Notes: a model not told the origin generated them from the letters alone. DNA of 64,000 bases from a bacterium (GCA_035295165.1 DATGJN010000088.1:1-64000); one strand, 5' to 3'; positions 20,575 to 29,215 are shown, numbered from the stretch's first letter. A program made the numbers and translations.

Positions 20575-21114
20575 TTATCCGTGCGGTGGTTCAGTCTTTA
20601 CCGCGAAAAACACGACCATGTCCCATGCGTTCCGAATGCCTAACACGAGGAGCACGACCGTGGCCAACGCCAATGCGCTGAGCGCTTGACTGTTTCGCGA
20701 AAGCAGTCCGATGCCCGTCCCGATCAATAGGAGATAACTGACCACGGGTGTGATGAGATACCATATCCAATCGCTCTGATCGAGTCGTCCCTCCCGCTGC
20801 TGCCGCCGCATGTACCGCACCCCGCTGAGCGCTTGCCCGAAACTGAGGAGACCCGCCAGCACGAGTAGGACACCGAGCGGCACGCGCGTCAAGATCGGTG
20901 TCAGCGCCACGGTGGCGATGATGAGGACGTAAACGAAATGGATCACTGTGGGGGTGAGGAACACCCCGAGCGCCGGGATCGTCTCTCGATTCAGCAACTG
21001 TGACCCCAGCGCAGTCGCGAGAAACATCAGGCCGACCAACGTGGCGGCAGCGGTGCCAACGAGGAGGTAGAAGTCATGCCACGTTTGGAGCGTTTGGGTC
21101 AACGTGTCAGGCAT
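20575..21114 (-). CDS. Integral membrane protein, unknown function
   Basis: A 179-aa protein with five or so hydrophobic helices, beginning MPDTLTQTLQTWHDFYLL and VGTAAATLVGLMFLATALG. A charged central loop GVRYMRRQQREGRLDQSDWI separates the halves. The GTAAATLVGLMF pattern occurs in small uncharacterised bacterial membrane proteins. No active site is seen. ATG 21114 gives the first helix directly. The frame open to 21567 lacks coding character. It lies inside the decayed island yet appears intact. Confidence 0.6.
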   Translation of the reverse strand: MPDTLTQTLQTWHDFYLLVGTAAATLVGLMFLATALGSQLLNRETIPALGVFLTPTVIHFVYVLIIATVALTPILTRVPLGVLLVLAGLLSFGQALSGVRYMRRQQREGRLDQSDWIWYLITPVVSYLLLIGTGIGLLSRNSQALSALALATVVLLVLGIRNAWDMVVFFAVKTEPPHG

Positions 21115-21251
21115 GCACGCCGCCCTCACGAAAGAGGAGCCGTCAACAAGACGCTGGTGGCTTCGCAGGTCTCCGGCTCGTCTCCTGCCATGGTCTTGTT
21201 TCGCTCTCAGCGCAAAGAAATCTGTCCGGTCCATCCGTGGCGACACACGAA

Positions 21252-21289
21252 GGACGCCCGGAGCGTGAGTCTCACGGCTCCGGGCGTCC
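21252..21289. terminator. Strong near-perfect hairpin
   Basis: ggacgcccggagc-gtgag pairs with ctcac-ggctccgggcgtcc, 18 paired bases with a single bulge and a 1-base loop as drawn. It is upstream of the small membrane protein gene. It could end minus-strand transcription entering the island. Confidence 0.5.
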
Positions 21290-21390
21290 GTGATATTCCC
21301 CGCCACCGTTGGAATCGCCGCGTCCGACCGTTCATTCCGGCGGATGACTCTAGTGAGAGACATTCGCTCCTCACTGGAGGATGATGCGTT

Positions 21391-21702
21391 ATGGCTGACA
21401 GGCGAGCGGAACGATCTGCGCCGCGGGAACCCGAGGGCGGGCACAAACTCAACACGGGTACACGCAAGCCGTCCATGAAGACCCCCGGCTCCCGCAACGT
21501 CGCGGTGGATCGCACCCGGCAGACCGGCTCCCGCGAGAACGCAGCGCCCGGACGACGCCGACAGCATGGATTGGTGCGGCGGATCGTCGGAGAGAAAGTG
21601 ATGTCGACGCGACGCGGCAAGACGCGACGTCCGAACGAGGCTCTAACACCGAACTGGGACGCTAAACTGGGATCGCATCGTCTGAGCCGGTCAGGGTCTT
21701 GA
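21391..21702 (+). CDS. Small basic hypothetical protein
   Basis: A 103-aa ORF. A GGAGG box lies 10 bases before ATG 21391, which is the main reason to list it. The product is Arg/Lys-rich and without hydrophobic segments, for example KLNTGTRKPSMKTPGSRNVA, so if real it may be disordered or nucleic-acid binding. No homologous family is recognised. It contains one copy (21615-21641) of a 27-base repeat also found at 20184-20210, which argues that at least the 3' part may be repeat-derived rather than coding. Confidence 0.3.
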   Translation: MADRRAERSAPREPEGGHKLNTGTRKPSMKTPGSRNVAVDRTRQTGSRENAAPGRRRQHGLVRRIVGEKVMSTRRGKTRRPNEALTPNWDAKLGSHRLSRSGS

Positions 21703-22013
21703 ACGGGCCGACCGGAGAGCCGCAAAAGCCGCGCCCGATGACAACGGCAACGGTGGCAAGGTGTCCGCGAAAAGCGATGGAGGCAGTCCACATGCGACCG
21801 GCGGCGTGAGGTCGAAATGATTGCGACCACCTTCGAGGCCGAGCGCCGATTGTATGGCGCGCGTCTTCCTCTTGCTTGCGGACGGGCGAGTGTTGGGAGT
21901 CTATCCGACGGTCGCGGATGCGAACGAGCATGCGCGGTCTCAGCGGTGCACGTCGGAAGCGGAGGAGCACGTCACGACACCAACAGCCTGACCGCTCATG
22001 TATGGTGCGAAAG
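21703..22013. other. Intergenic region
   Basis: 311 bases between the small plus-strand ORF and the minus-strand methyltransferase stop. No coding frame, RNA or terminator is convincing. It is AT-richer than the flanks in places, in keeping with the decayed island. Confidence 0.3.
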
Positions 22014-22814
22014 TTACTCGGCGATTAGAAACCAAAAGCGATGCTCGATCCGGTAGACGCCTGTCTCCACGCGGAATCCTTCCAGCGCCTCCTGGATTGC
22101 CTGCCGGACGCGTTCCTGCCCGCTGTGCTGGACCGCCCGGCCACCGGTGCCGCCCGCAAGGAACGCCCTGCATGCGGCCTCGGCAGTCGGATGGACCGAC
22201 ACAATCGGAAACTCGCCGCGATCCAGTGTGTGCAGGCCTGCCGCCTGCACCACAGCCTCCGGCCGACCGGGAGCAGAGAGGGCAAAGGGATTCGGCCCTC
22301 CCGGCGACTGAGGAGGTGCCAAGGCCGCGATCGCGGCCATGATCTTCGGCTGCTGGTTCTCTTCCCTCGGCGAAAAGATCACGAGTCCCACCTTCCCGCC
22401 GGGAACAAGAACCCTGCGGGCTTCCGCTAGCGCAGCCACGGGATTGCCTGCGAATGGAAAGGAGTTGAATCCGGTGACGGCGTCAAACGAAGCGTTCAAC
22501 CAGGGAAGGCTTTCCATGTCGCCAATCCGGAAATCCCCATCCGGCACGCGCTCGCGGGCCACCTCGACTGCGCCGGGCGAAGCGTCGAGGCCTGCTACCC
22601 GCGCGCCCCGCCCAGCAGCAAGGAGTGCCGCGCCACCGGGGCCGCACCCTACGTCCAGCAGCCGTGTCCCGTCCCGAATCCCAAGCCGGTCGTGAATCGC
22701 TTCGTAGAGTGGTTGGAAGTGGGGTTCTGCGAACCTCGCCCAGTCTCGCGCCCCAGGGCTCCACAGTTCGCCGAATCCGTGTCCAGTCGTCACGCGCCAC
22801 CTTGTGCGAGACAA
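22014..22814 (-). CDS. Class I SAM-dependent methyltransferase
   Basis: A 266-aa methyltransferase. Motif I is LLDVGCGPGGAALLAA (about residues 53-68), motif II is VAGLDASPGAVEVAR, and then come GDMESLPW, FDAVTGFNSFPF and the post-II VLVPGGKVGLVIF. The fold is the ubiquinone/menaquinone methyltransferase-like group, with no identifiable substrate. The N-terminal GFGELWSPGARDWARF segment resembles members acting on small molecules. It sits at the edge of the island near tRNA-Arg, so it may be cargo. Confidence 0.82.
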   Translation of the reverse strand: MSRTRWRVTTGHGFGELWSPGARDWARFAEPHFQPLYEAIHDRLGIRDGTRLLDVGCGPGGAALLAAGRGARVAGLDASPGAVEVARERVPDGDFRIGDMESLPWLNASFDAVTGFNSFPFAGNPVAALAEARRVLVPGGKVGLVIFSPREENQQPKIMAAIAALAPPQSPGGPNPFALSAPGRPEAVVQAAGLHTLDRGEFPIVSVHPTAEAACRAFLAGGTGGRAVQHSGQERVRQAIQEALEGFRVETGVYRIEHRFWFLIAE

Positions 22815-23184
22815 TCCAGCGGGCTCGCCCGCCGAGACTCTTTCAACCGGTCTTCGCTCGGGAATCCACGCAGCAACGCAACCTATTCGAGCGGTCGGTT
22901 CACATGCCCTCCAGCCTAAGGTGAATAGAGAAAACCGCGCCGGGTCATGCGACGCGTTGGTCGCTCAAGGAGAAATCGAAGAACTTCCCTGAGCGAGGAA
23001 TCAACGAGCCCATGTTGTTTTTGCCCTAGTGAGGAAGACCCGCCCCCTCCCTAACCCCGGTCCCTGGGTTTTCTAGCGTGGTCCCTGGGGCCTGTAGATT
23101 CCGGCATTTAGGGTCTCGACCGTATGGTGCTGAGGCCGGTGTTGCCCCCAGAACGAGGATGGCGTGCAGGCATTGGAGGGGGAG
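22815..23184. other. Intergenic region
   Basis: 370 bases with no convincing gene. It contains a short direct repeat of GGTCCCTGG (23060 and 23081 areas) and lower-GC stretches than the neighbours. Confidence 0.3.
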
Positions 23185-23337
23185 ATGACGATGGAGTCCA
23201 TAGATCAGAACCTCGCGACGGGTGAAACTAGCGATTGCGTGGACTTAGGAAGGGCGGTTCGCATAACTTCCTCGGCGTCTTCCCTGGGGACGCCTCTTGA
23301 GAGCCAAGGAAGTGAGGGACATGTGACCGATCCCTGA
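23185..23337 (+). CDS. Possible 50-aa small protein
   Basis: ATG at 23185 (or 23191) follows a GGAGGGGGAG box, the strongest ribosome-binding site in this gap, and the frame runs 50 codons (MTMESIDQNLATGETSDCVD at the start). A 7-bp hairpin ACCGATC/GATCGGT overlaps the stop. Codon use (ATA, TTA, AGG, ACT) differs from the GC-rich neighbours. No family is recognised, and it could be a chance ORF in the decayed island. Confidence 0.28.
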   Translation: MTMESIDQNLATGETSDCVDLGRAVRITSSASSLGTPLESQGSEGHVTDP

Positions 23338-23439
23338 GAGATCGGTGCCTGTGCCTCGGATAGCGCTTTGCCCTGACCCACGGCTTTTTTGACCCGCTCT
23401 GTCACCTCCCGTCGTTCGCAAACCCTTACTGTATAAGAG

Positions 23440-23515
23440 TGGCGCGCCCGGAGGGATTTGAACCCCCGACCTACGGCTCCGGAGGCCGACGCTCTATCCG
23501 CTGAGCTACGGGCGC
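23440..23515 (-). tRNA. tRNA-Arg(CCG)
   Basis: The minus strand folds as a tRNA. The acceptor GCGCCCG pairs with CGGGCGC, the D arm has AGCTCAGCGGATAGAGC, the anticodon loop CTCCGGA gives anticodon CCG, and the T loop is GTTCAAATC. Discriminator G and the CCA end are encoded. A decayed recombinase lies on its 3' side, so this gene may have served as an integration site. Confidence 0.95.
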
Positions 23516-23526
23516 ACGCGCTACCT

Positions 23527-23532
23527 ATTATA
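23527..23532 (-). promoter_or_regulatory. -10 box of tRNA-Arg
   Basis: A perfect TATAAT on the minus strand, 11 bases before the mature tRNA 5' end. The matching -35 (GTAGTT at 17 bases) is weak. Confidence 0.55.
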
Positions 23533-23667
23533 CCAGAGGACCGAGGCGCAACTACGCCCGTGCCGCGGGTACACGGCCGGTCGCGATTTGTGCAGCCGAA
23601 TCCGCACGTGCAGCCGACGGCTCCACCACCGGGTTACGGCGGCGGAACGTGCGTTCTGATTCGACTC

Positions 23668-24687
23668 CTATGAAGCCGCGGGCGGGGCCGGCGCGATCGG
23701 CCGTGCGCGGTTCCGCTCGATGAGGGCGAGCACGGTCACCCCGACCGCCCAGGTCGCCGTGAGGAACAGCAGCAGTGCACCGAGGTGCGGGATAGCGAAC
23801 GCGACCACAAGCACGACCGCACCGACGAGCGCCTCAAGACTCACACTCGACGGTCGGATGCGCCGCCCGAGCAGCACCGCGATCGCGGCGATCCCGAGTT
23901 GCAACGCCGCGAACACCGCGAGCGGAATCAGCACCACGACCACGAGCCCCACCACGCTGATCGCGAGCCCGATCACAAGCGGCCACAGCGCCGCCCACGT
24001 GAGGAGCCCTACGCCGAACGCCAACGCCGGCGCGCGCTCCAGGTGGCCTGCGAGATCCTGCGTCACCCGCGGGAAGAACACGGCGGTCAGCCACGTCGCA
24101 CCGACGAAGCTGATCAGCATCGCCAGCGCGAAGAACAGGAAGAACGCCTTCAACGCCGCAAGCATCCCGAAGATCGTTGCGGGCCAGAGCCACGTCGGCG
24201 GTTCGTACGTGCGCGGTGGCGGCATGGGGAACGGCGACGGGCCCGGGGCCGCCCCAGGGGGAATCGCACCGGCCCGCCCGACGGATGCGCCGGGTTCGAT
24301 CGTGACGTGGCCGCCGGTGGTCGTCGCCGTCCCGCCGACGACCGCGCCGGAACGCACGAGGACGTTTCCACCGATCGCACGCACGGATCCGCCAACGCGC
24401 CCGACGACCACAACATCCCCGCCGATCGCGACCGCGTCGCCGTCGACGACGCCTTCGACGCTCAGCGGTCCACCGATCGCAATCGCATCGCCGTGAACCG
24501 CCGTGCCCGCCGGGACGTCGAGGACCCCGAACCGGGTCAGAAACTCCTCGGCGCCGGCGGACGTGGGCCCGCTCGAGACCAGCCCCAGCAACACCAACAG
24601 CGCGGCCGCCGCACGGATCACCCGACCGAGGCGCCGCCCGCCGGGGGTGCCCGGCGCCTCGGTCGGAGGGATGTCCCGAGAGACCAC
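23668..24687 (-). CDS. Bactofilin-like beta-helix repeat protein with membrane domain
   Basis: A protein of about 339 aa. A signal segment (RVIRAAAALLVLLGLVSS) is followed by short repeats of the bactofilin/polymer-forming type: GDAIAIGGPLSVEGVVDGDA, VAIGGDVVVVGRVGGSVRAI, GGNVLVRSGAVVGG. A Pro-rich linker (PPGAAPGPSPFPMPPP) then leads to a C-terminal membrane domain with about five helices. The repeats would lie outside the membrane. The function is unknown, with envelope organisation inferred. GTG 24687 is the best placed start and leaves 27 bases to the divergent glycosyltransferase gene. Starts further upstream would overlap that gene. Confidence 0.72.
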   Translation of the reverse strand: MVSRDIPPTEAPGTPGGRRLGRVIRAAAALLVLLGLVSSGPTSAGAEEFLTRFGVLDVPAGTAVHGDAIAIGGPLSVEGVVDGDAVAIGGDVVVVGRVGGSVRAIGGNVLVRSGAVVGGTATTTGGHVTIEPGASVGRAGAIPPGAAPGPSPFPMPPPRTYEPPTWLWPATIFGMLAALKAFFLFFALAMLISFVGATWLTAVFFPRVTQDLAGHLERAPALAFGVGLLTWAALWPLVIGLAISVVGLVVVVLIPLAVFAALQLGIAAIAVLLGRRIRPSSVSLEALVGAVVLVVAFAIPHLGALLLFLTATWAVGVTVLALIERNRARPIAPAPPAAS

Positions 24688-24714
24688 GGAACAACGCACC
24701 GCCTGGGAGGACGG

Positions 24715-25347
24715 ATGCCTCGAGTCGCGGCGATCATCCCTGCGTGCAATGAGGAGCGCACGAGCGGCGAGGTCGTCGGCACCGTGGCGCGAAGCCCGCT
24801 CGTCGATGACGTGATCGTGGTGAACGACGGGTCGCGGGACGCCACCATGGAAACCACCCGACGTCGGGCCGCACGTGTCATCGCGCTGCACGCGAACCAG
24901 GGAAAGGGCGGCGCGACCGCCGTGGGGCTCGCCGCCACCAACGCTCAGATCATCCCGCTGCTCGACGGTGACCTGGTGGGACTCACGACCCGCCACGTGG
25001 AGGACCTCCTTCAGCCGGTGCTGGCCGGTACCGCGGAGGTCTGCGTCGGCCAGATCCAGCGAGACCTGATGCAGACGCGCTTCCCCAACTTCTCCGGCCT
25101 GCGCGCGCTGCGGCGCGCCGTGCTGGAGAACATCTCGCACCTCGAGAACACGGGGTTCCGCATCGAGATCGCCGTGAGCCGCCACGCCAGGATCTCCGGT
25201 CTGTGCACGTGCCCCGCGCCGATCGATCACCTGACGCACGTCCTGAAACAGGAGAAACATGGAGTGCTGCCCGGACACGTCGGGAAGCTCAAGACCACCA
25301 GGGGCATCCCCCAGTGGAGCGGCCGGAACGGGCGGTCGAGAACCTGA
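24715..25347 (+). CDS. Family 2 glycosyltransferase
   Basis: A 210-aa GT-A enzyme. The N terminus PRVAAIIPACNEERTSGEVV and then VIVVNDGSRDAT is the nucleotide-sugar binding core of GT2 (dolichol-phosphate-mannose/glucosyl-3-phosphoglycerate-like). LDGDLVGL is at the DxD-type position and NQGKGGAT precedes it. There are no membrane helices. ATG 24715 is preceded by GGGAGGACGG. It is convergent with comB (7 bases between stops) and divergent from the bactofilin-like gene. The acceptor is unknown. Confidence 0.85.
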   Translation: MPRVAAIIPACNEERTSGEVVGTVARSPLVDDVIVVNDGSRDATMETTRRRAARVIALHANQGKGGATAVGLAATNAQIIPLLDGDLVGLTTRHVEDLLQPVLAGTAEVCVGQIQRDLMQTRFPNFSGLRALRRAVLENISHLENTGFRIEIAVSRHARISGLCTCPAPIDHLTHVLKQEKHGVLPGHVGKLKTTRGIPQWSGRNGRSRT

Positions 25348-25354
25348 CCCGCGC

Positions 25355-26080
25355 TCACGACTCCAACAGGCGCACGCGCTCGCCCATCCTCGGCACCAGG
25401 ACCGACCGATCCAACTCGGCGCAGACGCGCAGGTCGTCGCCGAGACCGATCTCGATCACGTTTCGTCCGGCCCACGTCGTCCGCAGCAGTGCCGCGGCGT
25501 CCGGGTACGCCCGAAACAGCGTGCGCGCGGCGAGCGCCGCGTCCGTGGGCACCATGGCATCCGCGCCGGAGCCGGCGAGCACCGCCTGGACCACCGCGCC
25601 CGCGGTGTAGGCGTCGTCGAGGCCAAACCGTCCTTCCCTGCCGGAGCAGACGACGGTCACATCGAACCCGCGCGTTCGTGCTTCCGCCGCGAGGACCGCG
25701 GCCGTGGCCGTACGGTTGCGCAGACACGCGATCAACGCCGTCGGGGCCGAGCGCACGAGGTGGAGCGCCCGTGTGCCATTGGTCGTGGCGAACACCACGC
25801 GCCGCCCGGCGAGATCCGCCTCCGCGAACGCCGCGGGACTGTTGCCGAAGTCGAATCCCTCGGGAGCCCGGCCGGCCTGCTCGCCGGCGAGCAACACGTC
25901 CGGATCCGACGTGCGGTAACCGCGGGCCGCGGCGACGTTCGACGCGACCAGGACTCCGTCGCACCCACGCTCGGCCATCACCAGCAGCGACGTGGTCGCC
26001 CGAATCACGTCGATGACCGCGACGACGCGCCGGCTGCAGTCGCCCGCCTCCTCGGGGAGGAACGCAACGTGGAGTTCCAC
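25355..26080 (-). CDS. comB: 2-phosphosulfolactate phosphatase (ComB family)
   Basis: A 241-aa member of the ComB family, Mg2+-dependent phosphatases first known from coenzyme M synthesis and also common in bacteria that make sulfolactate or act on related phospho-acids. Signature segments are VVAVIDVIRATTSLLVMAERG near residue 20, GFDFGNSPAAF, VVFATTNGTRAL, LRNRTATAAVLA and VCSGREGRFGLDDAYTAGAV. GTG 26080 starts 4 bases after the M48 peptidase stop, so it is the third gene of a tatD-M48-comB unit. No other coenzyme M genes are nearby, so the physiological substrate is uncertain. Confidence 0.88.
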   Translation of the reverse strand: MELHVAFLPEEAGDCSRRVVAVIDVIRATTSLLVMAERGCDGVLVASNVAAARGYRTSDPDVLLAGEQAGRAPEGFDFGNSPAAFAEADLAGRRVVFATTNGTRALHLVRSAPTALIACLRNRTATAAVLAAEARTRGFDVTVVCSGREGRFGLDDAYTAGAVVQAVLAGSGADAMVPTDAALAARTLFRAYPDAAALLRTTWAGRNVIEIGLGDDLRVCAELDRSVLVPRMGERVRLLES

Positions 26081-26084
26081 GGGT

Positions 26085-27278
26085 TCAATACCCTCGGTTG
26101 TACGGCGCGCCGCCGATGACCTGAGCCAGGCTGGATCGCACGCTCTGCGCGAGCGCGCTCGGATCGAGGTGGTCGTACGCGGCGTCCTCGGGGGTGACGT
26201 CGTACAGGCCGATCTCCCGGCCAAGCACGGTCGTGCGTCCGGCGAGCGTGGCGACGTGCACGTCGTACGGAGCCGGGTCCTCGTTGAAGAACTGGTTGAG
26301 CCGCGCCACGACCGCCTGGGCCCGCTGCGACGGGGTCTGGCCCCCCACGGTCGCGCCGAGGGTCAGCACCGGCTGGCCCTCCACCCGGATCGTAACGGGC
26401 TGGTCTCCCGTCGCGGCGGCCGGGTCCAATGCGATCCGGAGGTACCCCTCCGGAATCCGCCGGATGATCGGGATGTGGCGGCGCTCGAGGTCGGCCTTGA
26501 TGTACGCCGCCCGCTCCGCGGGCTCGGGATGGTCCGCGCTGATCGTCCCGGCGGCGGGGGGCTGCCCGGACAACCGCGCCGCCTGAGCGAGGTGCTCCAT
26601 GACCGTGAGCATCGCCACCGGGGAGTAGGGCGTTTTCGTCAGGCTGGCGACACTCGTCAGGTCGGCGTCCTGCTCGAGGTCTCGTTGATACGTCGACATC
26701 GTGCCCTGCACCACCGCCTGCTCGGCCATGAGCGGGCCAGGCGACTGGGCCAGCACGGCCACCGCCAGGCCGATGATCATGGCGGGGGTCATGTGATTCA
26801 GCCGGTCCTGCTGGATGTAGTAGTGCCGGTGGTTGATGTGGGTCAGCTCGTGCCCGAGCACCGCGGCGAGCTCGTCGTCGCTGCGGACGAAGCGCATCAT
26901 CCCCTCCGTCACGTACACCCAGCCGCCCGGGATCGCGAACGAGTTCACGATGGGAGAGGACACGATCAGAAAGTGATACGTCAAATCTTGGCGCTCGACG
27001 ACCTTGTCCATGACGTCGCCGATCCGGTTGAGGCGCGAGACCTGGGCGGGATCGGACACCACCCGGTACTGCGATTCAATCTGCTTGTCGATCTGCGTGC
27101 CGAGCTTGACCTCGTCGGCCGTGCTCGGAAACGTCAGGGTCTCCCCGGGCGTGAGAAACGCGCCGACGAGCGCCCCGATGACGAACGCTCCCGCGCACAC
27201 GCGCCGCACTCGGTGCGCGCCGTGGATGCCGGCCGCTGTTCCGTGGTCCCTGGTCACAGGTTTCGTTAACCGCATCAT
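26085..27278 (-). CDS. M48 family zinc metalloprotease (BepA/HtpX-like)
   Basis: A 397-aa protein. An N-terminal hydrophobic segment (about residues 25-42) acts as a signal or anchor. The zinc motif HELTH is at about 143-147 with the third ligand Glu in the later LEQDAD. Flanking SFAIPGGWVYVTEGM is typical of periplasmic or lipoprotein M48 proteases that degrade or chaperone misfolded envelope proteins. A C-terminal domain with ADHPEPAERAAYI and NQFFNEDP follows. ATG 27278 overlaps the tatD stop (ATGATGC / TGA). Confidence 0.9.
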   Translation of the reverse strand: MMRLTKPVTRDHGTAAGIHGAHRVRRVCAGAFVIGALVGAFLTPGETLTFPSTADEVKLGTQIDKQIESQYRVVSDPAQVSRLNRIGDVMDKVVERQDLTYHFLIVSSPIVNSFAIPGGWVYVTEGMMRFVRSDDELAAVLGHELTHINHRHYYIQQDRLNHMTPAMIIGLAVAVLAQSPGPLMAEQAVVQGTMSTYQRDLEQDADLTSVASLTKTPYSPVAMLTVMEHLAQAARLSGQPPAAGTISADHPEPAERAAYIKADLERRHIPIIRRIPEGYLRIALDPAAATGDQPVTIRVEGQPVLTLGATVGGQTPSQRAQAVVARLNQFFNEDPAPYDVHVATLAGRTTVLGREIGLYDVTPEDAAYDHLDPSALAQSVRSSLAQVIGGAPYNRGY

Positions 27279-28081
27279 CGCCGTCCGGGCACTTCGCCGG
27301 CGCGGGCCTCCCCCTCTGCATGCCTCCGGAAGAACACTCGGGTCCCGTTCTCGGCCAGGACCGCCGCGAGCGCGTCCGCGGATACGTCCCGGAGCGCCGC
27401 AAGCGCAAGCGCCGTGTGGACGACGAACGCCGGCTCGCATCGCCGTCCCCGCACCGGCACCGGCGCGAGGTAAGGAGCGTCGGTCTCCACCAGGAGACGG
27501 TCCGCGGGGACGCACCGAGCGACCTCGTGCAGTGCCCCCGCCTTGGCAAACGTCAGCGGGCCGGCCAGTGAAATCATCCACCCGACCTCTGCCCATCGTA
27601 CCGCAAGGTCGGGGCCGCCGGTGAAGCAGTGCATGACTACGACACCCGCTCCCCCGTCCGTTAATATCCGCTCGACGTCCTCCGACGCCTCACGATTGTG
27701 AATTACGAGTGGAAGCCCGGTCTCTCGGGCGAGGCGGACGTGGTTCGCAAAAGCGTCGGCCTGGACCCGGCGGGGAGCGCGTTCGTGGACGTAGTCCAAC
27801 CCGGTCTCGCCGACCGCTACGACCCGCGGATGTCGGGCGAGTTCCGCCAACGCCTGAAAGGCAGCAGCGTCCGCCGACGCCGCGGCCGCCGGGTGGATCC
27901 CCACGGTCGCCCACACTTCCGGGTAGCCTTCGGCAAGTGCAATGGCTCGCCGGCTACCCTCCACCGATGTCCCTGCGCAGATCATCGTGCGCACCCCGGC
28001 CGCGGTCGCGCGTGCGACCACCGCGTCGCGGTCCTCGTCGAACGCTGCGTCGTCGAGATGGAGGTGCGTATCGGTCCACAT
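27275..28081 (-). CDS. tatD: TatD family metal-dependent hydrolase (DNase)
   Basis: A 268-aa TIM-barrel amidohydrolase-fold nuclease. Metal ligands are visible as DTHLHLD at residues 4-10, GETGLDY, the histidine of VIHNREAS, MHCFTGG and ETDAPYL. These give the TatD signature. TatD proteins have 3'-5' exonuclease activity on DNA and RNA in some species. It is the first gene of a coupled tatD-M48-comB cluster and directly follows the FAD oxidoreductase gene (6 bases between). Confidence 0.93.
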   Translation of the reverse strand: MWTDTHLHLDDAAFDEDRDAVVARATAAGVRTMICAGTSVEGSRRAIALAEGYPEVWATVGIHPAAAASADAAAFQALAELARHPRVVAVGETGLDYVHERAPRRVQADAFANHVRLARETGLPLVIHNREASEDVERILTDGGAGVVVMHCFTGGPDLAVRWAEVGWMISLAGPLTFAKAGALHEVARCVPADRLLVETDAPYLAPVPVRGRRCEPAFVVHTALALAALRDVSADALAAVLAENGTRVFFRRHAEGEARAGEVPGRR

Positions 28082-28087
28082 CGTGCG

Positions 28088-29215
28088 CTACCGGCCCCGC
28101 GCCCTCGCGAACCGATCCAACCGATACGGCGACAGATCCAGCGCGGTCCGCCCCGTGGTGATCAGCTCGGCGATCAAGCGGCCGACGAGCGGCCCGCGGG
28201 CCAGCCCCTGCGCGCCCAACCCGCCGGCGACCACGTACCCTTCGGTTTCCGGCGCCAGGCCGAGTACGGGCTGCCCGTCGGCCGAGAGCGGCCGGATCCC
28301 TGCCCAGGCCCCGATCACACGCGAGCGCCGAAGTTGGGGCAGCCAGCGCAGCGTCGGTTCGAGAGCGTCGTCCAGATACCCCCACTCTACCGTCGTATCG
28401 TGGGTCTCCCCCGGCGGCTCACCGCACACCATGATCAATCCCTCGGGCCGCATCTTGCAGTAGAAGTCGCGCCCTTCCTCCTCGATGAACGGCCCATCCA
28501 GCGGGACGGTTCCTTCCGCGTCGAGCACAAACACCTGTCGCTTCCGCGGCGTGACCGGGATGCGGATGCCCGCCATCTCACCGACAGCTCGGGCCCAGGC
28601 ACCGGCCGCATTGACCACGACCGGCGTCGAGATCGGGCCGCGCCGCGTCAGCACCCGGCACACCCGTCCGGCCTCCGCCTCGATACCCGTGACGTCATGG
28701 CCTTCGCACACGGCCACCCCCCGGGCCCGCGCCGCCTCCGCAAGGCGCTGCACCATGGCGAGCGGCGTGATCCACGGATCGGCCCCGGAGAACGTTGCGA
28801 CGGCCGCATCGTCGATGGTTAGATACGGAAACCGGCGCCGCATCTCGCCGGCGTCGAGCAGTTCGAGGGGCACGCCCATCGCCGCGTGCATCGAAACCCG
28901 CCGGCGGGCCTCCTGCGTCTCGCCGGCCGTGGTCCACACCAGTAGGCTGCCGTGTGGGTGAAGATCCGTGCCGAGCTCATCGCGCAACCGCTGGTGAACG
29001 GCGATACTCTCGATTTGGAGGCGCAGGTCGGCTTCCGAACCGGCCTGCAACATCACGATTCCCGCGGCCCGCCCCGTCGCGCCGGCTCCCGTCGTCGATC
29101 GCTCGAGGACCACGACGCCCGGCACCCCGGCTTCGGCAAGAAAGAACGCTGCGGAGACTCCAACGATCCCCCCGCCGACGACAACGACCTCGGCGGTCGC
29201 CGGCACGCCGGTCAC
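28088..29215 (-). CDS. FAD-dependent amine oxidase/dehydrogenase (DAO family)
   Basis: A 375-aa flavoprotein. The dinucleotide motif VVVVGGGIVGVSAAFFLAEA is at about residues 10-29, with RSTTGAGATGRAAGIV downstream. The substrate domain has NAAGAWA, the typical glycine/sarcosine oxidase segment TPRKRQVFVLD, and the C-terminal FAD contact GAWAGIRPLSADGQPVLG and GGLGAQGLARGPLVG. It likely oxidises a secondary amine or amino acid such as sarcosine, glycine or proline, but the substrate is unassigned. Six bases separate it from tatD. Confidence 0.88.
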   Translation of the reverse strand: MTGVPATAEVVVVGGGIVGVSAAFFLAEAGVPGVVVLERSTTGAGATGRAAGIVMLQAGSEADLRLQIESIAVHQRLRDELGTDLHPHGSLLVWTTAGETQEARRRVSMHAAMGVPLELLDAGEMRRRFPYLTIDDAAVATFSGADPWITPLAMVQRLAEAARARGVAVCEGHDVTGIEAEAGRVCRVLTRRGPISTPVVVNAAGAWARAVGEMAGIRIPVTPRKRQVFVLDAEGTVPLDGPFIEEEGRDFYCKMRPEGLIMVCGEPPGETHDTTVEWGYLDDALEPTLRWLPQLRRSRVIGAWAGIRPLSADGQPVLGLAPETEGYVVAGGLGAQGLARGPLVGRLIAELITTGRTALDLSPYRLDRFARARGR

